NCBI GenBank assembly: GCA_016185065.1
Contig: JACPOL010000009.1
Coordinates: forward strand, 1-64,000
Source: Chlamydiales bacterium
GTDB taxonomy: Bacteria; Chlamydiota; Chlamydiia; Chlamydiales; Rhabdochlamydiaceae
Direction of reading: 5' to 3'
Length of the DNA stretch: 64,000 nt
The stretch's first letter is position 1, and every line of letters begins with the position of its first letter. Positions 1 to 8,040 of the stretch are shown here, one piece after another. The position numbers and the translations under genes were made by a program. The notes under the pieces are model-generated. The model searched no databases, was not told the origin of the DNA, and was given only the letters and a program-made list of their open reading frames with translations.

Positions 1-64
1 ATGACTGGGATGAAGTCGTAACAAGGTAGCCCTACCGGAAGGTGGGGCTGGATCACCTCCTTTA
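1..64 (+). rRNA. 16S rRNA, 3' end (partial)
   Basis: The window opens inside the 3' terminal part of a small-subunit rRNA: the universally conserved 'GTCGTAACAAGGTA' stretch, the helix 44-45 region and the anti-Shine-Dalgarno end 'GGATCACCTCCTTT' are all present. The mature end is placed by analogy and could be off by a few bases. About 100 nt of spacer with no gene separate it from the first tRNA. Confidence 0.97.
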
Positions 65-161
65 AGAGATAACAGGTCTACCTGTATTTCTAGGTTGAGA
101 CAAGCTTCTCTCACTTCACGTCGCTTCTACTCTGCTGTCAAGACGCAGAACATCTTTTTTT

Positions 162-234
162 GGGGGCTTAGCTCAGTTGGTAGAGCATCAGATTTGCATT
201 CTGAGGGTCAGGAGTTCGAATCTCCTAGCCTCCA
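162..234 (+). tRNA. tRNA-Ala (anticodon TGC)
   Basis: A complete cloverleaf can be drawn. The 7-bp acceptor stem is GGGGGCT with AGCCTCC (one G-U pair), the anticodon stem TCAGA/TCTGA encloses loop TTTGCAT, and the T arm AGGAG/CTCCT has loop TTCGAAT. The discriminator base is A and CCA is not encoded. It lies about 100 nt behind 16S rRNA and is probably co-transcribed with it. Confidence 0.96.
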
Positions 235-246
235 AATTTTTCTCTC

Positions 247-320
247 GCGGTTATAGCTCAGTTGGTTAGAGCGCGACACTGATAATGTCGAGGTCCCAAG
301 TTCAAATCTTGGTAACCGCA
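247..320 (+). tRNA. tRNA-Ile (anticodon GAT)
   Basis: The acceptor stem is GCGGTTA with TAACCGC, the anticodon stem CGACA/TGTCG encloses loop CTGATAA, and the T arm is CCAAG/CTTGG. The discriminator is A, with no encoded CCA. It starts 12 nt after tRNA-Ala, so the pair is one transcript. The Ala-Ile order is the reverse of the Ile-Ala order usual in bacterial rRNA spacers, and no 23S rRNA follows. Confidence 0.96.
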
Positions 321-325
321 ACGCC

Positions 326-461
326 CGCTCTAAGAATATGGACGAAATGGACAAGCGAACAAGAAAGAGGTAATCTTCTTTCCCTCCCTCTTTAGCGCGT
401 GTCCTTTTTGTCCTTTTCCCGTCCGTTCTTTGTCCGTTAATGTCCATTTCTTCTCCGAGCG
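326..461. repeat. Family A palindromic element (TGGAC/GTCCA iterated), copy A1
   Basis: An imperfect inverted repeat whose left arm carries repeated TGGAC and whose right arm carries repeated GTCC(A). It is bounded by CGCT on the left and CGAGCG on the right. The same architecture and ends recur at 50403-50561. It starts 5 nt after tRNA-Ile, where 23S rRNA would be expected. It encodes no transposase, so it is a MITE-like or palindromic interspersed element. The remainder up to 563 shows no gene. Confidence 0.7.
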
Positions 462-563
462 CTCTTCTCCGCACTCTTTTTATGCTAAAAAATATTTTAG
501 ATTGAGAGATTTCACGCATCAGCAGTATCTTCCAATTTTTTCTTACCCTAAATGGAGATGCAT

Positions 564-1025
564 ATGCGAGCTCACTTTTCCTCTTCACGCAGCGAATCAA
601 TGGCAGCTTTTGAGATAGCGGTAAACCCGCAGCATTGGCAGGCAGCTGTTGAAAAAGAGCTTCCTACAATGGAGAAAGCGGCACAGATGGAGAGTCGCAT
701 CCGCGATCTAGATCTCACAGCAGCATCTGAGATGAGGGCCCCTATCGCAGAAAATATTTTTGGAATTGCAAAAAGCTCGGCAGAAAAGACGAAAAGCTTC
801 ATCACAGGCCGCACCCACCTAACAGCTGCACACCACCTCGACTCCTCTATTGTCTCAACAAGTGAAAGAAAGCTAAAAGAGGTATCTAGGTCCACTCAAG
901 CTGCGGCTCAGGCAGCCCTTTCACGCTCTAGCATAGAAGCGAAAGTGCTTGCGGGGAGAAGCTCTCTGGAAGTGCCGGCTGGCACTAGAGAGCTCGATAA
1001 CCTCTTTGCGCGAGCGCATGGATAG
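564..1025 (+). CDS. Hypothetical protein, helical
   Basis: Function not recognised. The start is set at 564 because GGAG at 554-557 stands 6 nt before this ATG; in-frame ATGs at 552, 558 and 600 are alternatives. The product (about 153 residues) is Ala/Ser/Glu-rich and predicted largely helical, with repeated short Ser-Arg-Ser and Ala-Ala-Gln stretches in the C-terminal half. It has no signal peptide or membrane segment. It stands alone between repeat A1 and the convergent TraB-like array, whose nearest stop is 6 nt away. Ser/Ala-rich unknowns next to an effector-like cluster could themselves be secreted, but nothing in the sequence proves this. Confidence 0.6.
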   Translation: MRAHFSSSRSESMAAFEIAVNPQHWQAAVEKELPTMEKAAQMESRIRDLDLTAASEMRAPIAENIFGIAKSSAEKTKSFITGRTHLTAAHHLDSSIVSTSERKLKEVSRSTQAAAQAALSRSSIEAKVLAGRSSLEVPAGTRELDNLFARAHG

Positions 1026-1031
1026 TGCAGG

Positions 1032-2612
1032 CTAAGAAGACTTCGATTCGGCTTTGCGCTCTTCTTTTTTTGGCATGTCGCCATATGCGCGATGCAACTC
1101 TCGTGTAAGCTCTGCTAGAAATTTTGGTTCCAATACTGCCACCCTGCCCGCCGTTTCGGGAACACCCGGAAGAGGCCCGAGCAGGGTTTTTGCAAAAATC
1201 GATATGCGCTTTTTATTCAAAAGAGAGAAGAGTTCTGGCATGTGATCGGGGTTGTAGGTCTCGCCAGGAACAATGAGCATTTTTCTTATTACAGCCTGTT
1301 CATCTCGCGTATAGTTTTTCTCATGCTTTTTTAAGGCGAACTCAGAGAGGGCATAGAAGAGGAAGAGGATTCCTTCTCCAGAGCAGCTATCGACGATTTT
1401 CTGAATAGCTACCGTCTTGTCCCAGGAAGGAGTAGCAGCTGAAGCGATAAGAAGCATTGAAAATTTCTCATAGATCTTTGCGCACTCATTGGGAAACGCC
1501 CTGGCCTCTCCCATCTCATTCCATAACTCCCTACACTCTTGATCGTCAGCAAGCTGATTAAAAAACCCCTGGAGAATTTCCGCAAGTGCCACTACTCTCT
1601 GTTTAAAGCGTGGTAGAGCGTCTATCTCTTCTTTCGCTTTTTCTGCGAGCTGCGATTTTGATATGTAGTTGTAGTAGCCTGACAAGGCCGCAAGAGATCC
1701 TGCTGAGAGGGAGTGAGTTGCAGAAATCCATGCAGATTCATTGAGCTTGAGTTGCTCTAGATCCTCACTCTCTTTTTTAGGATGACGAAGGATACCTAAG
1801 TTGAGTAGCTGTTCATTCATCACATTGTCGACAAGTTGCGCGAGGGATCTATGTGGGACTACTCTGGTTAAGAGGCCAGGGCCTGTTTCTGCTTCACAGA
1901 GTCGCTGCACTTGCAAAGTATGGTAAACGGATAGAAAGGTAGTAACGGTCTGATTTTGAGGAGTGTCAAGTCCAAAAACCCATGAGGTGTCATCGTGCTT
2001 TAGGAGTTTTCGATGAGCGCTTTCTGCGGCCCCATCGCGAACGACACTGGCCTTTAACAGTGCGAACCTTTTTTGGCTTGCTAACATAGAAAGAGTGTTG
2101 TGCAGAAGGTTCGCGGCTTTTGTGACCACTCCATGCTCTTTTCCTATAAGAACTAGCCTTCTACCCCCAACCGTCGCATGTTGAATGTTATTTAGCTCTT
2201 CCGGGCTGCACTTTGCCGTTTGTGCCACCTGACACACCCCGAAAAATTCTGGCATCTCAGCTTTTAACACACTCTTATCGACAGTGGAGTTTAGTAGAGT
2301 AGTTGCCAAAACATTTGGCGGAAATTCGCAGCCTTTCTGCGTGCCCGAGATGTTTAGATCCCCATAAAATTGAACGAAAACGTTTTCGATTTTTTCGCTA
2401 AGATTAGTTGGATCTGCACCTGCGCAGAGCGCCGATACCCTTTCTTGAATCGCGCTTGGAACAAGCCACTTATTATAGGTCTTTCCAAGTTCAGATTTGA
2501 AAAATTTATCGATGCTCTCAGAGGGCTTAGCCCCGGAGGCAGCACCAATTACCGCCTGCATGGCTTCTCGAACGAGTTGTCTAGTTTCTAGCGGAAGAGA
2601 AGTTGTGGTCAT
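1032..2612 (-). CDS. TraB/Tiki-like paralogue 1, partly degenerate
   Basis: Last gene of a minus-strand array of related proteins. Residues ~48-86 match the family's N-terminal module (a VPSAIQ-type start, 'ALC', then 'FYGDL'). The first GxxH motif is kept as GKEH at ~157-160 and is followed by the family signature 'SWVFGLD'. A 'KNYTRDE' segment typical of the family lies in the C-terminal half. The second GxxH is lost: the matching stretch reads 'GRVAVLEPKFL'. The C-terminus is a short charged tail ending KAESKSS. At 526 aa it is longer than most paralogues because of an insertion in the middle. Its ATG overlaps the upstream gene's stop (TGATG), suggesting translational coupling. No signal peptide. 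The enzyme-like fold is inferred from sound paralogues; activity is doubtful. Confidence 0.85.
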   Translation of the reverse strand: MTTTSLPLETRQLVREAMQAVIGAASGAKPSESIDKFFKSELGKTYNKWLVPSAIQERVSALCAGADPTNLSEKIENVFVQFYGDLNISGTQKGCEFPPNVLATTLLNSTVDKSVLKAEMPEFFGVCQVAQTAKCSPEELNNIQHATVGGRRLVLIGKEHGVVTKAANLLHNTLSMLASQKRFALLKASVVRDGAAESAHRKLLKHDDTSWVFGLDTPQNQTVTTFLSVYHTLQVQRLCEAETGPGLLTRVVPHRSLAQLVDNVMNEQLLNLGILRHPKKESEDLEQLKLNESAWISATHSLSAGSLAALSGYYNYISKSQLAEKAKEEIDALPRFKQRVVALAEILQGFFNQLADDQECRELWNEMGEARAFPNECAKIYEKFSMLLIASAATPSWDKTVAIQKIVDSCSGEGILFLFYALSEFALKKHEKNYTRDEQAVIRKMLIVPGETYNPDHMPELFSLLNKKRISIFAKTLLGPLPGVPETAGRVAVLEPKFLAELTRELHRAYGDMPKKEERKAESKSS

Positions 2613-4000
2613 CAGCTTTTGGACCCCGCGTTCTTTGCGGCCTCAGCCTTAGCAATTTCAGTTAGGAGAAGAGCTTGAACGGCGGGATGCATGAATGTTT
2701 TTTTAGGAGCAGCGGCAGCGCCAGCGGATGAGGCCGCTTTTCCGTCTCCCTTCGATTCAGCTTTCGATTCTACTTTAGACTCTAGCTTTGGTTTGGGGCT
2801 GTTCCACTCATCAAACTCTCCTTCCAGAACCCTGCCCATGGCTTTTTTCAAAGAAGAAAAATGATCTCTTCCCACGACTGTTATTCTGAAGAGATTTGGC
2901 TCTACAGCCGGACTTAGAAAGCTTTTTGCCATCTCTTCCGGTCTTCGCTCTTCTTGCATAGCGGAGCATAGTTGTCGAAAAGAGAGCGTGGGATTATTAA
3001 GAAAATTTTTGAACGCCTCGAGCTCATCTTTAGTAAAGGCTTCTCCATATGTTTTGATTGAAAATTCGAATAGGGCGCGTAAGAGTTTTATAGCAACCTT
3101 GTTGGAGAGGTCTAACTCGGGAATGTCGCTCGGAGATTTGATTTTCTTTAGGTAGCCATCGAGTTGAAAATAGACGCGAAAGATCTCGAGATTAAAAAAC
3201 TCATTTTCGAGATTAGGGAGCATCTCCCATAGCTTTCGACACTCTGCATTCAGATAGAGCTGTTGAAAGAAGACGCGAGATAGGTCCACTAATGTGAAAG
3301 CAGAAGGTTCCTGGTTCGAATGACAGACAGCTTCGAAGTAGGTGGTACAGAAAACTTCCACACACTTTCTTACAGGAGATTCGAGCCCAAAAAGGTAGGC
3401 GTCTTTTTCTAAGCCCATGAATACCCTAGCTCGCTCTTCACTTTCAGGATTGCGAGCCCATGTTTGAAGGAAAACAGCATGTGTCTTATCTCTAGCTGTG
3501 CCTTCGAGAATTTGGACCATTTTTGTAGATTTATCGTCTAAATTTTTTGCGACGATTACTACATTGAATCTCCCTGCTCTGAGTGGCACGATGGTTTTTA
3601 TCGCCTCATTATCCAAGCCACACTTCCGGGCGATATTAATTGCTGCTCTATAGACATCCCAGCTGCACTCTTTCATGCTTCGAATAAGAGTCGGCAGTTT
3701 AATTTTTCCAGGATAGTACCTCTGAAAGACAAGCCCGATTTTTCTGGCGAAGAATATTGGCACGCTGTGGTCGCAAGATTTGCAGATGTCTAGGAGCTCT
3801 CGCTGCATCTTTTGAGGAAGATAGTGACAGCGCATGGTTCCTGTTGCCATCCTTTGAAAGCCGAATAACTTCTGGAGTCCTGTATACGGGTCAGCGTCGC
3901 TTGTTGCGGCAATGACTGCCTTCATTTTGGACTGCTCAGTCACATGGAATTTGGTCAGAAAATCTTCGACGGAGATCTCATTAACAGCTGTTGTTGTCAT
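2612..4000 (-). CDS. TraB/Tiki-like paralogue 2, first motif lost
   Basis: GTG at 4003 and ATG at 4000 are adjacent; the ATG is chosen because GGAG lies 5 nt before it. The N-terminal ~110 residues are nearly identical to those of the next gene upstream (4026-5318): both have 'YLPQKMQRELLD', 'CKSCD' and 'GLVFQ.YY'. The first GxxH is replaced by 'VAKNLDD'; the 'YLFGLESP' signature and the 'FTKDE' segment are present, and the second motif survives as GRDH at ~377-380. The tail is unusually long: Ser-Lys-Glu repeats, an Ala-rich run and a final ~25-residue helix. Likely co-transcribed with 1032-2612. No export signal of the Sec type is visible. Confidence 0.86.
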   Translation of the reverse strand: MTTTAVNEISVEDFLTKFHVTEQSKMKAVIAATSDADPYTGLQKLFGFQRMATGTMRCHYLPQKMQRELLDICKSCDHSVPIFFARKIGLVFQRYYPGKIKLPTLIRSMKECSWDVYRAAINIARKCGLDNEAIKTIVPLRAGRFNVVIVAKNLDDKSTKMVQILEGTARDKTHAVFLQTWARNPESEERARVFMGLEKDAYLFGLESPVRKCVEVFCTTYFEAVCHSNQEPSAFTLVDLSRVFFQQLYLNAECRKLWEMLPNLENEFFNLEIFRVYFQLDGYLKKIKSPSDIPELDLSNKVAIKLLRALFEFSIKTYGEAFTKDELEAFKNFLNNPTLSFRQLCSAMQEERRPEEMAKSFLSPAVEPNLFRITVVGRDHFSSLKKAMGRVLEGEFDEWNSPKPKLESKVESKAESKGDGKAASSAGAAAAPKKTFMHPAVQALLLTEIAKAEAAKNAGSKS

Positions 4001-4025
4001 CACTACTCCAAAAAATTATTATTGT

Positions 4026-5318
4026 TTAGCTTGTGCTTGGCTCTGCAGCGCCAGCGGATGAGGCCGCTTTTGCGTCTCCCTTCGATTCAGCCTTTGACTC
4101 TACTTTGGACTCTAGCTTTGGTTTGGGATTGTTCCATGCATTGAACTGCTCTTCCAGAACCTTTTCTATACCCCTTTTAACTGTGGAGAGGTACCCAGCT
4201 TTTATAAGAGCTATTCTCTGGATGTTAAGTTCTACGGTGGCGTTGAGTAGATTTCTTGCAAGCTCATCCGATTTTCGACTGGTATCTAAAGTGCAGTACA
4301 TCTCTCTTATTGCCAAGGTAGGGGTCTTAAGAAAATCGCAAAAGTCTTGAAGCTCATCTGGAGGAAGCTCTCTTCTGTATTTTTGGATCGCAGCCTCAAA
4401 TAGCGAGCGAAGAAGTTCTACTCCATTAGCTGAGCTAAAATCTAGCGGATCGATATCGCTGGACTTACTCGATTTTTTCACTAGAGCATCGCACTGCTGG
4501 TAAATAGCAAAGCACTCATTTGAGGCGGGCTTAAACCCATCCCATACCGCGCGAAAGTCTCGATTTGAGTAGAGCAGCTCGAAAAATGCTCTGGATAGTC
4601 CGGACGGTTTCAAATTAGCGGGCATTTTATTCTTGAGACAAAGGGCTTCAAAGTAGAGCGTTTGAAAGAACTCGAGGCACTGTCTTTGTGGAGATTCAAG
4701 GCCAAAAAGGAGGTCATCTTTTTTAAGGCCAACACCGGCTCTAGCTCTTCCTTCAGACGCAGCCTCCATAGGAAGATTTTGCATGAAGACAGCACATGCC
4801 ATCGTCGAAGGAAGTCTCTTAATGACTGAAGTCAATCTCAGGGATCTCTCATCACTCTCATGGGCAAGGAGAACCACTTTAACTCTTCCAGCCATCAAAG
4901 GGATAATACTCGCTTGAACGTCCTGTACGAGGAATCCCCACTTTCGAGCGTGAGAAAGAACAGCTTCATAAGCTGGCCAGCTGCACTTGTTTACTTTTTG
5001 GACGAGGGTTGGCAGCTTAATCTTGTCGCCATAATATTTCTGGAAGACAAGCCCAATTTTTCTGGAGAAAAATGTCGGTATACTGCGGTCGCAAGACTTG
5101 CAGAGGTCTAGAAGCTCTCGCTGCATCTTTTGAGGAAGATAGTGGCAGCGCATGGTGCCTGTTGCAATTTTTTGAAAGTCGAATAACTTCTGGAGTCCTG
5201 TATGCGGATCGGAACCCTTAGTCGCGGCAATGACTGCCTTCATTTTGGACTGCTCAGTTATACGGAATTTGGCCAGAAACTCTTCGACAGAGATCTCATC
5301 AATAGCTGTTGTTGTCAT
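4026..5318 (-). CDS. TraB/Tiki-like paralogue 3, both motifs lost
   Basis: Tandem duplicate of 2612-4000. The start context GGAGTAGTGATG and the first ~110 residues are almost the same, while the central part has diverged much further. At the first motif it reads 'LLAHESD' and at the second 'ALIKAGYL', so neither GxxH remains. It keeps the 'LLFGLESP' signature and the segment 'KYRRELPPDE'. It ends in the Ser-Lys-Glu repeat tail followed by a short Ala/Ser stretch, again as in its duplicate. 430 residues from the ATG. Best read as a non-catalytic member kept for its N-terminal module and tail. Confidence 0.85.
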   Translation of the reverse strand: MTTTAIDEISVEEFLAKFRITEQSKMKAVIAATKGSDPHTGLQKLFDFQKIATGTMRCHYLPQKMQRELLDLCKSCDRSIPTFFSRKIGLVFQKYYGDKIKLPTLVQKVNKCSWPAYEAVLSHARKWGFLVQDVQASIIPLMAGRVKVVLLAHESDERSLRLTSVIKRLPSTMACAVFMQNLPMEAASEGRARAGVGLKKDDLLFGLESPQRQCLEFFQTLYFEALCLKNKMPANLKPSGLSRAFFELLYSNRDFRAVWDGFKPASNECFAIYQQCDALVKKSSKSSDIDPLDFSSANGVELLRSLFEAAIQKYRRELPPDELQDFCDFLKTPTLAIREMYCTLDTSRKSDELARNLLNATVELNIQRIALIKAGYLSTVKRGIEKVLEEQFNAWNNPKPKLESKVESKAESKGDAKAASSAGAAEPSTS

Positions 5319-5377
5319 CACTACTCCCGAAAGTTATTATTGTTGTCCTGTGTTTGGCTCTGCAGCTGGAATTGCGG

Positions 5378-7096
5378 TCATGATTTGCGCTCGGATTTTC
5401 TTTCTGTTCCTTCTCGACTAGCAAGAGCTGCAGCGCGCTCTTGAATCGCATTTTGTATGTGCCTTGAACGGCCCAAATCCATGAGTACAATATGGACCGG
5501 TTTTTGACGTGCATCGGCCAGATCTTTAACGATGAGTCTAGCAGAACATTCGTCTCGTTGTTTTTGGATGCAGGAGATAAAGTCTTTAGCCAGTACGGCC
5601 TTCCAATCTCGTGCTTTTGGTGCCTGCCACTGTTGCAATATAGTTAATACCTTTGGAGGGCATCTGCTCTCATACCGTTTCGAGGTAAGATCGCACAGGG
5701 TGCCTAGGAACTCCTCCCACTCTTCAGCGGTGTGTTTTGAAATCTCTTCTGCTAAAGCATCTTCTTTAATGCTAGTGTGATCGATCTCTAGGGTGCGAAT
5801 AAAATTATAGATCGTTTGGTCTACACAGGAGATAATAAAGGGCCCTGTTTTGATGGGGTAGTTGCGTCTAACCTCGTGATACAGGTCATTATCAAGTAGC
5901 TCTCGGCAGAAGCGAGAGAGAATAGAAAAAAGAATATATTCGCGATTTTTGCTCGCATTAACAAGGTTGGCATAGGTTCCAAAGACTAGAGCAGCCCATC
6001 GATCTTCCGGATCTGCTATTCCGAAGATCCGGTCATCCATATCTTCAACGCCGTAGGTAGTTTGTAGCCCACCTTCTCGCCGCGAGTTTAAGACCAGATT
6101 TTCATCGAAAAGCATCCATCCATTTTTCTGTGATGTTTGGTAAAAACTGATTCGAAGAGCGCACTCTCTCGGGCCGCGGGGATTTAGCGCCACGAGGATG
6201 ATTCTCTGGCTATTTTGCTGCACGAAAACTGGACGCATGAGATGGCCATCTGAAGACCTTCCCAGCATCTCTTTTACAATCGTATATTCGGGCCACTCTT
6301 CCGGCTTTGTTGCGATGAGCGGAGGTGTCGCAGGAGCAATGAGTTGAATTCCAGCACCGAAAGCTGGAAGAGTTCGAGCTTGAGTGCTTTGCAGAAGAGG
6401 CCTTGCGCTAGCGCGTTTCGGAGACGGCGCGCTCGGTCTACTTGAGGCAGCGGGCAGAGAGATTTGAGCTTGAGGAGGCGGCGGCGCTGCTCTTCCTGCA
6501 CCTGCAGCTCCTGCTCCCGCACCATGCATGCTTCTGCTCTGTTGGCTAGAAGAGACGTAGAGTAAACCAAGGCCTGCGCCTTGATCTGCTGAAGGCGCTC
6601 CTGGTCTACTTGAGGCAGCAGGCAGGGAGATTTGAGCTTGAGGAGGCGGCAGCGCTGCTCTTCCTGCAGCTGCAGCTCCTGCTCCCGCATCATGCAGGCT
6701 TCTGCTCTGTTGACTAGAAGAGACGAAGCCAACTCGCGCTCGAGGTAGTAACCCAAGGCCTGCGCTTTCAACTGGCGAAGAGGCTCTATTTTGTAAAGAA
6801 GGTTTAGCTGTTAGAGTGGGTAGAGAGAGAGCTCCTCTTTGAAAGATGTGTGATAAATCTCCATAGTGGGGTTCTAAAACTCTCTGAAGTCCAACGCGGA
6901 GATCTTCCTGCGCAGTTGTTTGGCACAGATCTCGTATCCCAACTCCAATTTGTGAAGGTAAAGAGACAATATGTTCTGACACATACTCTTGAAGAGCTTG
7001 CGACGGATTTCTCTTGTATGTGCAAGCGATAAGAGCCTGTATATGTGCGTGATTTTCGGAAGTCTGAAGGCGAGAAACAGTGCCGGTAGAGGTCAT
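5378..7096 (-). CDS. TraB/Tiki-like paralogue 4 with duplicated Pro/Ala-rich linker
   Basis: The N-terminal module is recognisable at ~45-85 ('LPSQIG', 'LC', 'HYGDL'). Residues ~113-225 form a Gly/Ala/Pro/Ser-rich linker made of two ~56-residue copies that share 'VSSSQQSRS', 'AGAGAA' and 'PPPQAQISLPAASSRP'. After the linker comes the family core with 'RIFGIADPED' in place of the usual signature. Neither GxxH motif is present (the equivalents read 'LVALNPRG' and 'VLMDLGRSRH'). The C-terminus is a short charged tail ending KSERKS. The ATG overlaps the stop of 7093-8025 by 4 nt (ATGA), so the two are translationally coupled. 572 aa, the longest of the family. Confidence 0.84.
   Translation of the reverse strand: MTSTGTVSRLQTSENHAHIQALIACTYKRNPSQALQEYVSEHIVSLPSQIGVGIRDLCQTTAQEDLRVGLQRVLEPHYGDLSHIFQRGALSLPTLTAKPSLQNRASSPVESAGLGLLPRARVGFVSSSQQSRSLHDAGAGAAAAGRAALPPPQAQISLPAASSRPGAPSADQGAGLGLLYVSSSQQSRSMHGAGAGAAGAGRAAPPPPQAQISLPAASSRPSAPSPKRASARPLLQSTQARTLPAFGAGIQLIAPATPPLIATKPEEWPEYTIVKEMLGRSSDGHLMRPVFVQQNSQRIILVALNPRGPRECALRISFYQTSQKNGWMLFDENLVLNSRREGGLQTTYGVEDMDDRIFGIADPEDRWAALVFGTYANLVNASKNREYILFSILSRFCRELLDNDLYHEVRRNYPIKTGPFIISCVDQTIYNFIRTLEIDHTSIKEDALAEEISKHTAEEWEEFLGTLCDLTSKRYESRCPPKVLTILQQWQAPKARDWKAVLAKDFISCIQKQRDECSARLIVKDLADARQKPVHIVLMDLGRSRHIQNAIQERAAALASREGTERKSERKS
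6435..6725 (-). repeat. 168-bp direct repeat inside a TraB-like gene
   Basis: Two copies of about 123 bp, at 6435-6557 and 6603-6725, stand 168 bp (exactly 56 codons) apart, so the duplication keeps the frame. They differ at only a few positions by eye, which suggests recent or homogenised duplication. They encode the Pro/Ala/Ser-rich linker. Confidence 0.85.
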
Positions 7097-8025
7097 GATC
7101 TACCCTCAGACTTTCTTTCCAGCCCCAACCCGCTCGAGACGTTCTCTTGAGAGTCGAGTTGTAAGATGCGGTATTGGATCGCCTTTACCACGGCTTCTAG
7201 ACGATCTTTACTTATTATGACGACTGCTACCGGCTGCCTGTGTACAGGCGCAAGATCTCTAACTAGATGTGCAGCAATACGCTCACTCATCTGGCTCTTA
7301 TCCTGGATCGACTGCTCATCAATAACGGTAGCCTGCTTTCTAGTGACCATGCCGTTGATAAAGGCGCGTAGCTTTGTGGCAGCTTCGCCATCTTCACCAT
7401 TTAATGGTAAAAAGAGCGCTCTCTGTCCAGTTGCTTCAATCTGTACGGGCCGGAGAGATAGTTTAAGGCCCAATCCCAGCGCGACAGACTTCACAGCCGC
7501 ATGTACGGGCCATCTTTGCTCAGGCACCATCTGCGGAGCAGCACCTCTTGCCGCAGGTAGTTTTGGCACTGCAGATGGCTTTGCTACTCCCGCTCCCGCG
7601 GCTCCTGCTGCCGATCCCGCTGATCTCCCTGCCGGCGCGGCAGGTATAGCGCTCTGCTGCTGTACAGCTCTTTGCATAACGGGTAGCTTTAATGCTGCTT
7701 GTCTAAAAGCGGGTCCAGCGGCTCTAGCTTGCGTCGGCCTGCGAGGAACCTTGCATCCAAACTTTGCGAACATGATTCTCTCAATCACATCCTTAAGATC
7801 GCCATAATATGTGGTTAATACAGAGTAGATCTGCTTTCTGCTCTCTGCTGGAGTCTCTCCTTTCCTTCTGCATAGCGCAAGAAGCTGCTTGGTGAGCGCA
7901 GGAGGCAGCTCTGCAAGATGTGCCGTTGTGTACTCATAGAGTTTTACAATAGGTTTGCTCTCCAGAGAGCATCTAACGAGCTCATCGACAGGAGACTTTG
8001 CATAGCGTACGGGAAGTGTTGTCAT
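7093..8025 (-). CDS. TraB/Tiki-like paralogue 5, core deleted
   Basis: Shortest member (310 aa). It has the N-terminal module ('LPPALTKQLLALC', 'YYGDLKD'), a Pro/Ala-rich linker (~95-165), a remnant of the first core strand ('ALFLPLNGEDGE') and the C-terminal strand-helix ('VAVVIISKDRLEAVV'), but most of the helical core and both GxxH motifs are missing. The tail ends ERKSEGRS. Its leader is the same as that of 8041-9375: AAAGGTTATTATGACAAC, with AGG about 6 nt before the ATG. It overlaps the downstream gene by ATGA. Probably a reduced, non-catalytic derivative of the 8041-9375 type. Confidence 0.82.
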   Translation of the reverse strand: MTTLPVRYAKSPVDELVRCSLESKPIVKLYEYTTAHLAELPPALTKQLLALCRRKGETPAESRKQIYSVLTTYYGDLKDVIERIMFAKFGCKVPRRPTQARAAGPAFRQAALKLPVMQRAVQQQSAIPAAPAGRSAGSAAGAAGAGVAKPSAVPKLPAARGAAPQMVPEQRWPVHAAVKSVALGLGLKLSLRPVQIEATGQRALFLPLNGEDGEAATKLRAFINGMVTRKQATVIDEQSIQDKSQMSERIAAHLVRDLAPVHRQPVAVVIISKDRLEAVVKAIQYRILQLDSQENVSSGLGLERKSEGRS

Positions 8026-8040
8026 AATAACCTTTTATTT

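Noticed and set aside
208..618. Open frames over tRNA-Ile and the A1 repeat on both strands
   Set aside because: They run through the tRNA genes and the palindrome, have no ribosome site, and their low-complexity Arg/Lys sequence reflects the repeat.
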